In this document: piece by piece, positions 1 through 5,905 of the stretch
Numbering within the stretch: position 1 is the stretch's first letter
How the letters are laid out: each line of letters starts with the position of its first letter
Assembly (NCBI GenBank): GCA_023462275.1
Contig: JAEWYD010000367.1
Span: forward strand, 1-5,905
Length of the DNA: 5,905 nt
Direction: 5' to 3'
Origin: Actinomycetes bacterium
GTDB lineage: Bacteria; Actinomycetota; Actinomycetes; Actinomycetales; Cellulomonadaceae
Made by a program: the position numbers and the translations under genes
The notes under the pieces: generated by a model
Seen by the model: only the letters and a program-made list of their open reading frames with translations
The model's database searches: none
Told to the model about the DNA's origin: nothing

Positions 1-922
1 GCGGGGCTGTGCCGTCCAGCGCCGCCACCGTGCACGCCGCCAGGTAGGCCGCCTGCGCGCTGATCGCCTGGTCCACCGAGCTGAGCGGCGGGCTCGCGAG
101 CGCCGCGGCCGGGATGTCGTCGACCCCGATCACCGCGACGTCGCCGGGGACCGCCAGGCCCGCGTCCTGCAGGCCGGCGAGCACCGCGAGGCCGACCTCG
201 TCGTTGTACGCCGCGACCGCGTCGACCCCGGCCGCCCGCCACGCGCGGGCCGCCGCCGCGGCCGAGCCGACCGTGAGGTCCAGGTCGTGCCGGACCGGCC
301 CGGGCAGTCCGAGCCGCGCGCACTCGGCCGTCACACCGGCGAGCCGCAGGCGGGCGAACTCCGCCAGGCGAGGGTCCGTGGTGCCCGCCCAGCCGATCCG
401 CCCGCGCCCGCCCGCCGCCAGGTGCTGCACCTGCAACCGGCCGATGTGCGCCTGCGGACCGTCCGCCTCCGGGAGCCGCCCCGCCTCGCCGTCGGCGGCG
501 TCGACGACCTGGATGCCCGACTGCCGCATGGCCCGCAGGTCGTCCTCCGCAAAGGGCGCGAAGCCCACCACCGTGCGCGGCTGCACGGCCCGCCACAGGT
601 CGGCGAGCGGCCGGCCGCGACCGTGGTGCACCAGGACGGCCAGGCCGCGCTCGGCGAGCGCGTCGGCCAGCTCCTCCAGCAGGGTGTCGAGCACCGGCCC
701 GATCGGCCAGTTCGGCAGGATGCACAGCACCAGGTCGCTGCGGCCCGAGCGCAACGTGCGCGCGGCCGCCGACGGCGCGTACCCCAGCCGGGCGGCGGCG
801 TCCAGCACGCGCCGGCGCGTCGGGTCGGAGATCGTCACCCCCGGGGTCCCGTTGAGCACGTAGCTCACGGTGGTCCGCGAGACGCCGCTCGCGCGCGCGA
901 CGTCGGCGCTGGTGACAGCCAC
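1..922 (-). CDS. LacI/GalR-family transcriptional regulator (3' end cut by window edge)
   Basis: A cytoplasmic DNA-binding regulator, usually a sugar-responsive repressor. The visible part is 307 codons running off the left edge; the family is typically about 330-345 residues, so only a short C-terminal piece is missing. The N-terminal helix-turn-helix is textbook: TSADVARASGVSRTTVSYVLNG at residues 4-25, with recognition-helix residues around Arg16-Thr18. A hinge-helix segment (LGYAPSAAARTLRSGRS) follows near 43-59. The rest is a periplasmic-binding-protein-like effector domain, with recognisable family stretches AAYNDEVGLAVLAGL and GDVAVIGVDDIP and the PPLSSVDQ segment near the right boundary. 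GTG 922 is chosen because the helix-turn-helix begins immediately after it and GAGGAGG lies just upstream. Spacing is 4 nt from AGGAGG, or 7 nt if the upstream GAGG pairs. The effector cannot be read from sequence. The gene is 44 nt downstream of mazG on the same strand but is functionally unlike it; its regulon probably lies off the left edge. Confidence 0.94.
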   Translation of the reverse strand, partial: MAVTSADVARASGVSRTTVSYVLNGTPGVTISDPTRRRVLDAAARLGYAPSAAARTLRSGRSDLVLCILPNWPIGPVLDTLLEELADALAERGLAVLVHHGRGRPLADLWRAVQPRTVVGFAPFAEDDLRAMRQSGIQVVDAADGEAGRLPEADGPQAHIGRLQVQHLAAGGRGRIGWAGTTDPRLAEFARLRLAGVTAECARLGLPGPVRHDLDLTVGSAAAAARAWRAAGVDAVAAYNDEVGLAVLAGLQDAGLAVPGDVAVIGVDDIPAAALASPPLSSVDQAISAQAAYLAACTVAALDGTAP

Positions 923-926
923 GTGG

Positions 927-933
927 CCTCCTC
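927..933 (-). promoter_or_regulatory. Shine-Dalgarno sequence of the lacI-type gene
   Basis: The minus strand reads GAGGAGG, followed by CCAC and GTG 922. The 4-nt spacing from AGGAGG is short, but pairing with the first GAGG gives 7 nt. It supports GTG 922 as the start of the regulator. Confidence 0.75.
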
Positions 934-957
934 GATCAGGTCTTGGAGCCACCCTAC

Positions 958-969
958 TGACGCGAGTCA
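958..969. promoter_or_regulatory. Possible LacI-type operator upstream of the regulator gene
   Basis: The plus strand reads TGACGCGAGTCA: TGAC and GTCA half-sites around a central CG, palindromic except for one mismatched pair. LacI-family operators typically are palindromes centred on CG and bounded by TG and CA, usually 14 nt or longer; this one is 12 nt. It lies 35 nt upstream of the lacI-type start and overlaps the mazG stop codon. Autoregulation is a guess. No convincing -35/-10 pair was found beside it. Confidence 0.3.
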
Positions 970-1707
970 GCCGGCGGCCGGGCCCTGCTCCGCGGCGCGC
1001 AGGCCGGCCTCCAGGTCGCGGACGACGCCGCGCAGGGCGCCCTCCGCATCGATGCCGGCGGCCTGGGCCCGCAGCGCGAGGGCCAGCAGCTCCACACCCA
1101 CGGCCCGGGCGTCCGCCGCGGCGGCGTCGGGCCGGGCACCGAGGGCGGCCGCCACGTCGTCGACCGGGAGCCCAGCGCGGCGGGCGCGGCCCGCCACCTT
1201 CTCGGCGCGCACCAGGGCGGGCATCGGCGGGATCCCGTCGAGCGCCGACTCGCGCGCCTTCTCGGCACGCTTGATCCGCTCCCAGTTGCGGTGCACCTCC
1301 GCGGCATCGCCGACCTCCACGTCGGCGAACACGTGGGGGTGCCGCCGCCGCAGCTTCGCCGCCACGCCGGCCGCGACGTCGTCGAGGGTGAAGGGATCCG
1401 TCGGGTGCTCCTGCGCGACGCGCGCGTGGAAGACGACCTGGAGCAGCAGGTCACCGAGCTCCTCGCGCAGCGCCGCCCGGTCGCCCGTCTCGACCGCCTC
1501 GGCGACCTCGAAGACCTCCTCGACCGCGTACGGGAGGAGGCTCTCGTGCGTCTGCTCGGCGTCCCACGGGCACCCGCCGGGAGACCGCAGCCGGTCCATC
1601 ACGGCCACCAGGTCGGCCAGCGCGGTCGCGGGGCCCGTCGGCTCCGGCGCGGTGGCGGGGGTCGTCACCGCGCCGTCGTCGCTGGCCGTCGTCACTGGCG
1701 TCGTCAC
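967..1707 (-). CDS. mazG: Nucleoside triphosphate pyrophosphohydrolase MazG
   Basis: MazG hydrolyses nucleoside triphosphates to monophosphates and pyrophosphate in the cytoplasm. It clears aberrant nucleotides and, in some bacteria, influences the stringent response. The protein has 246 residues if GTG 1707 is the start. Residues 1-29 are a Thr/Pro/Ala-rich low-complexity leader. The first MazG domain is clear: CPWD at 46-49, the metal-binding EExxE as Glu63, Glu64 and Glu67, and the partner ExxD as Glu83 and Asp86 in EELGDLLLQ, followed by RRRHPHVF (120-127) and the linker element NWERIK (141-146). The second domain (about 165-240) keeps the family's length and the opening PALVRAEKVAGRA, but lacks a matching EExxE...ExxD set, so only the N-terminal site should bind metal. 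No purine-rich ribosome binding site is visible before GTG 1707. It is the first start codon after the upstream in-frame TGA, but GTG 1695 and GTG 1668 are alternatives that keep the domain whole. It lies 24 nt after the lipoprotein gene, so translational coupling is plausible. Confidence 0.95.
   Translation of the reverse strand: MTTPVTTASDDGAVTTPATAPEPTGPATALADLVAVMDRLRSPGGCPWDAEQTHESLLPYAVEEVFEVAEAVETGDRAALREELGDLLLQVVFHARVAQEHPTDPFTLDDVAAGVAAKLRRRHPHVFADVEVGDAAEVHRNWERIKRAEKARESALDGIPPMPALVRAEKVAGRARRAGLPVDDVAAALGARPDAAAADARAVGVELLALALRAQAAGIDAEGALRGVVRDLEAGLRAAEQGPAAG
1660..1707 (-). repeat. Imperfect 12-bp repeats at the mazG 5' end
   Basis: Starting at GTG 1707 the minus strand reads GTGACGACGCCA, then GTGACGACGGCC, then AGCGACGACGGC, then GCGGTGACGACC. 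These are four 12-nt blocks built on GTGACGACG or GCGACGACG. They encode the low-complexity leader (TTP, TTA, SDDG, VTTP) and give three in-frame GTG codons (1707, 1695, 1668), all possible starts. Confidence 0.7.
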
Positions 1708-1740
1708 CGGGCCGGGGTCACTGGGCCGGGGTCACTGGGC
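1699..1740 (-). repeat. 14-bp tandem repeat across the lipoprotein-mazG junction
   Basis: On the minus strand the unit GCCCAGTGACCCCG occurs twice, head to tail and identical (1740-1727 and 1726-1713). A third, diverged copy (GCCCGGTGACGACG, 1712-1699, 11 of 14 matching) follows. The TGA in the first copy is the stop codon of the lipoprotein gene, and the GTG in the third copy is the proposed mazG start. The repeat makes up the whole intergenic spacer, leaving no room for a purine-rich ribosome binding site. Confidence 0.9.
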
Positions 1741-2289
1741 GGTCGGCGCTTCGGCGTCCGCGGCGCCGACGATCCAGTCCGGCACGCCGCCCGCGACGAC
1801 CCCGGCACCCGGCTGCCAGGCGCCGTACCGCGGGTTGAGGTCGACGTCGATCGTGTTCCACGCCGTGTCCAGGGCCTTCTGGAAGCCAGCGGCGTCCGCG
1901 ACGCCCTGCGACTCCTGCATGACGACGAGGTACCGGCCCACGGCGAGGCTGCCCGAGCGGATCGCGCCGACGTCCACGCCCTTCTTCTCGGCGACGGTCC
2001 GGAGCACCTCGCGTGCCGCGTCGTCCGTGACGTCGATGCCGAACTGCTCGCCGACCTCGACCGTCGCGGGCGACACGAGCAGCACGGTGAGGACGACCTG
2101 CGGGTCGAGGGCCGACCCGTCGGCCTTGCCGAGGATCGGCTGGAGCTGGTCCACCGTCTGGTTCAGCGCGTCCTGCGTGATCTCGCGCCCGTCGACGACT
2201 GCCGCCACACCGGGCCGCTCGGCGCAGCCCGTCGTCGCGCCGACCACGGCCAGCACCGCCACGGCGACCGCCGCTGCCCTCGTCCTCAT
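1732..2289 (-). CDS. Small predicted lipoprotein with SurA N-terminal-like segment
   Basis: This 185-residue protein is predicted to be exported and lipid-anchored on the outer face of the membrane. The N-terminus reads MRTR, then an Ala/Val/Leu-rich hydrophobic stretch (residues 5-18), then TTGC, with Cys22 as the candidate lipidated residue. The -3 position is Thr rather than the usual Leu/Val/Ile, so lipidation is likely but not certain. After the Cys, residues about 28-49 (VAAVVDGREITQDALNQ) resemble the opening of SurA/PrsA-type chaperones, in which a V(N/D)G-x-x-I element precedes a helix. The rest is helical and acidic, and no parvulin-type isomerase domain is present, so no enzymatic role is claimed. 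I chose ATG 2289 because GGAGG lies 7 nt upstream and the signal peptide then begins properly. An in-frame GTG at 2328 would overlap the mfd stop and add 13 residues ahead of the signal peptide. The gap to mfd is 31 nt and to mazG 24 nt, so an operon is likely. A chaperone role is a guess from the fold segment only. Confidence 0.85.
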   Translation of the reverse strand: MRTRAAAVAVAVLAVVGATTGCAERPGVAAVVDGREITQDALNQTVDQLQPILGKADGSALDPQVVLTVLLVSPATVEVGEQFGIDVTDDAAREVLRTVAEKKGVDVGAIRSGSLAVGRYLVVMQESQGVADAAGFQKALDTAWNTIDVDLNPRYGAWQPGAGVVAGGVPDWIVGAADAEAPTAQ

Positions 2290-2295
2290 GCCGGG

Positions 2296-2302
2296 TCCTC
2301 CC
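2296..2302 (-). promoter_or_regulatory. Shine-Dalgarno sequence of the lipoprotein gene
   Basis: The minus strand reads GGGAGGA here. The GGAGG core ends 7 nt before ATG 2289. This is the best ribosome binding site in the window and decides the start of the lipoprotein gene in favour of 2289 over the in-frame GTG at 2328. Confidence 0.85.
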
Positions 2303-2320
2303 GCTCGAACGGCTCGTGCC

Positions 2321-5300
2321 TCAGGCACCGGCGCCCATGGTAGGCGACGTTCCCATGGACCCGGCCGAGCCCGTCGTGGCCCCCGCGGACGCCGGGACGC
2401 GCGGCGCGACGACCGTGGCGATGAGCTCGCGCAGCCAGTCGAGGATCGCGATGCCGGACAGCGGCACCCCGCCGATCCGCGCCGTCGTCGGGAACGGGAC
2501 GAGGACCGCGCGGACCGCCGGCTTGAGCACGGTCCCCGGGTAGAGACGCTTGAGCCGCAGCTCCGCCGACTCCGCCAGCTCGACCGGCGCGAGGCGCACG
2601 TACTTGCCCTGGACCGTCACGTCGGTGAGCCCGGTCGCCCGCGCGAGGTTGCGGAAGTCGGCGACCGCGATGAGGTTGTCGACCACCTCGGGCGGGGTGC
2701 CGTACCGGTCGGCGAGCTCGGCCCGCACCTCGGCCAGGGCGGCCGCCGTCCCGGCGTCGGCGATCTTGCGGTACGCCTCGAGCCGCAGCCGCTCGTGCTC
2801 GATGTAGTCGTGCGGGACGTGGGCGTCCACCGGCAGCTCGATCGTCACCTCGGCCGGGCGCTCGTCGGCCTCCCCGCGGAAGGCGGCGACGGCGTCGGAC
2901 ACCATGCGCACGTACAGGTCGAACCCGACGCCGGCGATGTGGCCGGACTGCTCGCCGCCCAGCAGGTTGCCGGCCCCGCGGATCTCCAGGTCCTTGAGCG
3001 CGATCTGCATGCCGGACCCGAGGTCGGTGTTGGCCGCCATCGTCGCCAGGCGGTCGTGCGCCGTCTCGGTCAGCGGCTTGTCCGGCGGGTACATGAAGTA
3101 GGCGTACGCCCGGTCGCGGCCGCGGCCCACCCGGCCGCGCAGCTGGTGCAGCTGCGAGAGGCCAAGCAGGTCGGCGCGCTCGAGGATCAGGGTGTTCGCG
3201 TTGGAGATGTCGAGGCCCGTCTCCACGATCGTCGTGCAGACGAGCACGTCGAACCGCTTCTCCCAGAAGTCGACGATCACCTGCTCCAGCTGGTGCTCGC
3301 CCATCTGCCCGTGCGCGACGGCGATCCGGGCCTCGGGTACCAGCTCGGCCAGGCGCGCGGCCGTGCGGCCGATCGTGCTCACCTTGTTGTGCACGAAGAA
3401 GACCTGGCCCTCGCGCAGCAGCTCGCGCCGGATGGCAGCGATCACCTGCTTCTCCTCGTACCCGCCAACGAAGGTGAGGACGGGGTGGCGCTCCTCGGGC
3501 GGGGTCGTCAGCGTCGACATCTCGCGGATGCCCGTCACCGCCATCTCCAGCGTGCGCGGGATGGGCGTCGCGCTCATCGCCAGCACGTCCACGTCGGTCC
3601 GCAGCTGCTTGAGGGTCTCCTTGTGCTCGACGCCGAAGCGCTGCTCCTCGTCGATCACCACCAGGCCGAGGTCCTTGAAGCGGATGCTGCCCGTGATGAG
3701 GCGGTGGGTGCCGATGACGACGTCGACGCTGCCGTCGGCCAGGCCCTCGACCACGGCCTTGGCCTCGGCGTCGGTCTGGAAGCGCGACAGCGCCTTCACC
3801 GTCACCGGGAAGGGCGCGTACCGCTCCGTGAAGGTGTCCAGGTGCTGCTGGACCAGCAGCGTCGTCGGCACGAGCACCGCAACCTGCTTGCCGTCCTGCA
3901 CGGCCTTGAACGCGGCCCGGACGGCGATCTCCGTCTTGCCGTAGCCGACGTCGCCGCAGATCAGGCGGTCCATCGGGTAGGGCTTGGCCATGTCCGCCTT
4001 GACCTCGTCGATCGTGGCGAGCTGGTCCGGGGTCTCGATGTAGGCGAACGCGTCCTCGAGCTCGGCCTGCCAGGGGGTGTCCGGCCCGAAGGCGTGGCCG
4101 GGGGTGGCCATGCGCGCCGAGTACAGCCGGATGAGCTCGGCCGCGATCTCCTTGACTGCCTTGCGCGCACGGCCCTTGGTCTTGGCCCAGTCCGAGCCGC
4201 CCATCTTGTTGAGGGCGGGGGCCTCGCCGCCCACGTACTTGGTGACCTGGTCGAGCTGGTCAGTCGGCACGTAGAGACGGTCGCCCGGCTGGCCGCGCTT
4301 GGAGCTGGCGTACTCGATGACGAGGTACTCGCGCGTGCCGGCCGCGGGGCCCGCCTTGATCGTGCGCTGGACGAGCTCGACGAACCGCCCGACGCCGTGC
4401 TGCTCGTGCACCACGAAGTCGCCGGGGCGCAGCTGGAGCGGGTCGACGGCGTTGCGCCGCCGGGCGGGCAGCCCCCGCATGTCGCGCGTCGTCGTCCCCG
4501 CGCGGCCCGTGAGGTCCGCCTCGGTGAAGAGCGCCAGGCGCAGCGGCTCGGCCACGAAGCCGCGGCCGATCGGGGCCGGGACGACGTGCACGACGCCGGC
4601 CTCCGGCGCCTCGGGCACGCCGGCGACGGAGCGCGCCGGGACGTCGTGCCCCCGGAGCTGCTCGACGAGGCGCTGCGCAGGCCCGGCGCCGTCGGTGGCG
4701 AGCACGAGGCGCCAGCCGGAGCGGGCGAGCTCGGTGAGGTCGGCCAGCGCGCGGGCCACCTCGCCGTGGTAGCTGTGCACGTCGCGGGCCCGGACCACCA
4801 GGCTGCCGTCGCCGTCACGGTAGCCGTCACGGTCGCCGTCACCGGCGCCGTCACCGTCCGCCTCGACTCCGGCGGCGCCCTCGGGTGCCGCACCGGCCGT
4901 CCCACCGGCGTCGGCCTCGAGTGAGAAGGCGCTGAGCGTCCACCACCCGAGGTCGCGGGCGAGCGCGCCCTCGCGCGTCGCGCCGTACTCGGCGAACGAT
5001 GCCGCGCGCAGGTCGATGGGCGTGCGGCCGCCGGCGGCCGCCGCGGTCCAGGCGGCGTCGAGGAACTCCTGCGTGGTGGCAGCCAGGTCGTGCGCACGAC
5101 GGCGCACCCGCTCGGGGTCGGCGACGGCCAGCAGCGAGCGCCGCGGCAGGAGGTCGAGCACCGGGACCATCCGGTCGACCAGCGCGGGCGCGAGCGACTC
5201 CATGCCCTCGACGGCCACGCCGCCCGCGATCTTGTCCAGCATCTCGGCCGCGCCGGGGAGCGCCTCGCGCAGCTCCGCCGCCCGGGCGCGCACGGCGTCG

Positions 5301-5905
5301 GTCAGGAGGATCTCGCGGCACGGCGGGGCCCAGAGCGCCGTCGCGGGCTCGAGGCTGCGCTGGTCGGCGACGGCGAACGAGCGGATCTCGTCCACCGTGT
5401 CGCCCCAGAGCTCGACGCGGCGCGGGTGCTCGTCGGTCGGCGGGAAGACGTCGAGGATGCCGCCGCGCACGGCGAACTCCCCGCGCCGCTCCACCATGTC
5501 CACGCGCGTGTATGCCGCGGCGACCAGGCGGGTCGCGACGTCGTCCAGGTCCACCTGGTCCCCCACCGCGATGGCGACGGGCGCCAGGTCACCCAGGCCC
5601 TCGACGACCGGCTGGAGCAGCGCCCGGACCGGCACCGCGAGCACGCCGATGGGCCCCGGGTGCAGGGCGTCGTCGGGGTGGGCGAGCCGGCGGAAGACCG
5701 CGAGGCGTCGCGCGACCGTGTCCGAGCGGGGCGAGAGGCGCTCGTGCGGGAGCGTCTCCCATGCGGGCAGGACGGCCACCCGCTCGGCGGGCAGGTAGCT
5801 GTGCAGCGCGAGCGCCAGGTCGTCCGCCTCGCGGCCGGTCGCGGTGACGACGACCAGCGGCGCGTCCGCCCCCGCCAGGGCGCCGGCGAGCGCGGCGGCC
5901 AGGGG
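2321..5905 (-). CDS. mfd: Transcription-repair coupling factor Mfd (5' end cut by window edge)
   Basis: Mfd is an ATP-driven double-stranded DNA translocase in the cytoplasm. It pushes or removes RNA polymerase stalled at lesions and recruits UvrA for excision repair. The frame is open to the right edge, giving 1194 visible residues plus a TGA stop. Comparison with mycobacterial Mfd, recalled from memory, suggests about 50 N-terminal residues are missing. The GTG at 5779 is internal, because clear Mfd sequence (VVVTATGREADDL) lies upstream of it. In visible-residue numbering: UvrB-like module from residue 1 to about 300 (WETLPHERLSP from 49); Asp/Gly-rich insert 350-367; RNA-polymerase-interacting domain about 490-560 (HEQHGVGRF at 500-508); RecG-like motor with Walker A GDVGYGKTE at 651-659, DEEQ at 752-755, SAT at 778-780 and motif VI QLRGRVGRGR at 921-930; TRG region with EIRGAG from 974; then the C-terminal D7 domain and a short Ala/Gly/Ser-rich tail. 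All helicase motifs look intact. Probably the first visible gene of an operon with the two genes that follow. Confidence 0.97.
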   Translation of the reverse strand, partial: PLAAALAGALAGADAPLVVVTATGREADDLALALHSYLPAERVAVLPAWETLPHERLSPRSDTVARRLAVFRRLAHPDDALHPGPIGVLAVPVRALLQPVVEGLGDLAPVAIAVGDQVDLDDVATRLVAAAYTRVDMVERRGEFAVRGGILDVFPPTDEHPRRVELWGDTVDEIRSFAVADQRSLEPATALWAPPCREILLTDAVRARAAELREALPGAAEMLDKIAGGVAVEGMESLAPALVDRMVPVLDLLPRRSLLAVADPERVRRRAHDLAATTQEFLDAAWTAAAAGGRTPIDLRAASFAEYGATREGALARDLGWWTLSAFSLEADAGGTAGAAPEGAAGVEADGDGAGDGDRDGYRDGDGSLVVRARDVHSYHGEVARALADLTELARSGWRLVLATDGAGPAQRLVEQLRGHDVPARSVAGVPEAPEAGVVHVVPAPIGRGFVAEPLRLALFTEADLTGRAGTTTRDMRGLPARRRNAVDPLQLRPGDFVVHEQHGVGRFVELVQRTIKAGPAAGTREYLVIEYASSKRGQPGDRLYVPTDQLDQVTKYVGGEAPALNKMGGSDWAKTKGRARKAVKEIAAELIRLYSARMATPGHAFGPDTPWQAELEDAFAYIETPDQLATIDEVKADMAKPYPMDRLICGDVGYGKTEIAVRAAFKAVQDGKQVAVLVPTTLLVQQHLDTFTERYAPFPVTVKALSRFQTDAEAKAVVEGLADGSVDVVIGTHRLITGSIRFKDLGLVVIDEEQRFGVEHKETLKQLRTDVDVLAMSATPIPRTLEMAVTGIREMSTLTTPPEERHPVLTFVGGYEEKQVIAAIRRELLREGQVFFVHNKVSTIGRTAARLAELVPEARIAVAHGQMGEHQLEQVIVDFWEKRFDVLVCTTIVETGLDISNANTLILERADLLGLSQLHQLRGRVGRGRDRAYAYFMYPPDKPLTETAHDRLATMAANTDLGSGMQIALKDLEIRGAGNLLGGEQSGHIAGVGFDLYVRMVSDAVAAFRGEADERPAEVTIELPVDAHVPHDYIEHERLRLEAYRKIADAGTAAALAEVRAELADRYGTPPEVVDNLIAVADFRNLARATGLTDVTVQGKYVRLAPVELAESAELRLKRLYPGTVLKPAVRAVLVPFPTTARIGGVPLSGIAILDWLRELIATVVAPRVPASAGATTGSAGSMGTSPTMGAGA
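4805..4858 (-). repeat. 12-bp coding tandem repeat in mfd (Asp/Gly-rich insert)
   Basis: Minus-strand units are GACGGTGACGGC, GCCGGTGACGGC, GACCGTGACGGC and TACCGTGACGGC, plus a half unit GACGGC. Each full unit is four codons, so copy-number change keeps the mfd frame. The peptide is DGDG, AGDG, DRDG, YRDG, DG at visible residues 350-367. It sits between the UvrB-like module and the next Mfd domain, preceded by a further Ala/Gly/Glu-rich stretch. Mycobacterial Mfd, as recalled, is much shorter at this point. Confidence 0.88.

Noticed and set aside
2290..2320. Possible terminator between mfd and the lipoprotein gene
   Set aside because: The 31-nt gap contains GAGC-type direct repeats and the Shine-Dalgarno sequence, but no stable inverted repeat followed by a T-run. 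Read-through is more likely.
2290..2328. Upstream GTG start at 2328 for the lipoprotein gene, overlapping the mfd stop
   Set aside because: The overlap would suit translational coupling, but it would put 13 extra residues before the signal peptide. ATG 2289 has a well-spaced GGAGG.
3641..3652. DEEQ instead of DEEH in the Mfd Walker B motif
   Set aside because: It differs from E. coli, but actinobacterial Mfd proteins such as the mycobacterial one also carry DEEQ, so it is a normal lineage variant.
287..4924. A plus-strand open frame of 1545 codons antisense to mfd, the lipoprotein gene, mazG and part of lacI
   Set aside because: It is codon-aligned with mfd on the opposite strand, so its stops would require TTA, CTA or TCA codons in mfd, which are rare in such GC-rich genes. 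It ends at 4922-4924 exactly where mfd uses a TCA serine codon. Its translation is Arg/Ala/His-rich low complexity with no family resemblance, and it spans four recognisable genes.
3961..5097. A second minus-strand frame of 378 codons inside mfd
   Set aside because: It is an off-frame reading of mfd giving Ser/Arg/Pro/Thr-rich sequence. The mfd frame across the same region carries conserved domains without interruption.
4999..5847. Plus-strand open frames opposite the 5' part of mfd
   Set aside because: Their translations are Arg/Pro/Ala/Ser-rich with no recognisable motif, and the minus strand codes for unmistakable Mfd throughout. They are shadows caused by high GC content.
1..5905. A novel defence, mobile or biosynthetic system
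   Set aside because: Every stretch is assigned to four genes of known families or to gaps under 50 nt. No transposase, integrase, toxin-antitoxin pair, CRISPR repeat, RNA gene or long inverted repeat was seen on either strand. MazG here is the housekeeping type beside mfd, with no mazEF genes in the window.

Overview
This window is GC-rich DNA (well above 65% G+C by eye, not computed). All four recognisable genes lie on the minus strand, so transcription reads from high to low coordinates. The Mfd protein closely resembles actinobacterial Mfd: DEEQ box, a Lys/Arg-rich insert in the RNA-polymerase-interacting domain, and a TATGREADDL segment near the N-terminus. Together with the G/C-biased third codon positions and the gene neighbourhood, this points to a high-GC actinobacterium. 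Micrococcales, and Cellulomonas relatives in particular, are my best guess, but the genus is inferred.

Layout in transcription order: (1) 5905-2321, mfd, the transcription-repair coupling factor, lacking roughly its first 50 residues at the window edge. (2) 2289-1732, a small predicted lipoprotein with a SurA N-terminal-like segment, starting 31 nt after the mfd stop behind a good Shine-Dalgarno sequence. (3) 1707-967, mazG, a nucleoside triphosphate pyrophosphohydrolase, starting 24 nt after the lipoprotein stop. The junction carries an exact 14-bp tandem duplication, and mazG has no obvious ribosome binding site. (4) 922 to the left edge, a LacI/GalR-family repressor with a complete DNA-binding domain but a cut C-terminus, 44 nt after mazG.

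The short gaps suggest that mfd, the lipoprotein gene and mazG are co-transcribed, as is common for mfd-mazG neighbourhoods in actinobacteria. Mfd removes stalled RNA polymerase and recruits excision repair, and MazG hydrolyses non-canonical or excess nucleoside triphosphates, so both fit genome and nucleotide-pool maintenance. The lipoprotein would act outside the membrane and has no obvious mechanistic link. The LacI-type gene probably belongs to a different, carbohydrate-related unit continuing off the left edge.

I see no RNA gene, CRISPR array, transposon, phage gene or novel multi-gene system. The plus strand carries long open frames, including one of more than 4.6 kb, but these are explained as antisense shadows. 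The notable points are small-scale: two short tandem repeat tracts (one at the lipoprotein-mazG junction, one coding for an Asp/Gly-rich insert in Mfd), a MazG whose second domain has lost its metal ligands, a lipoprotein without a catalytic isomerase domain, and an operator-like palindrome before the lacI gene. No intergenic stretch exceeds 50 nt, so there is no unexplained gap.
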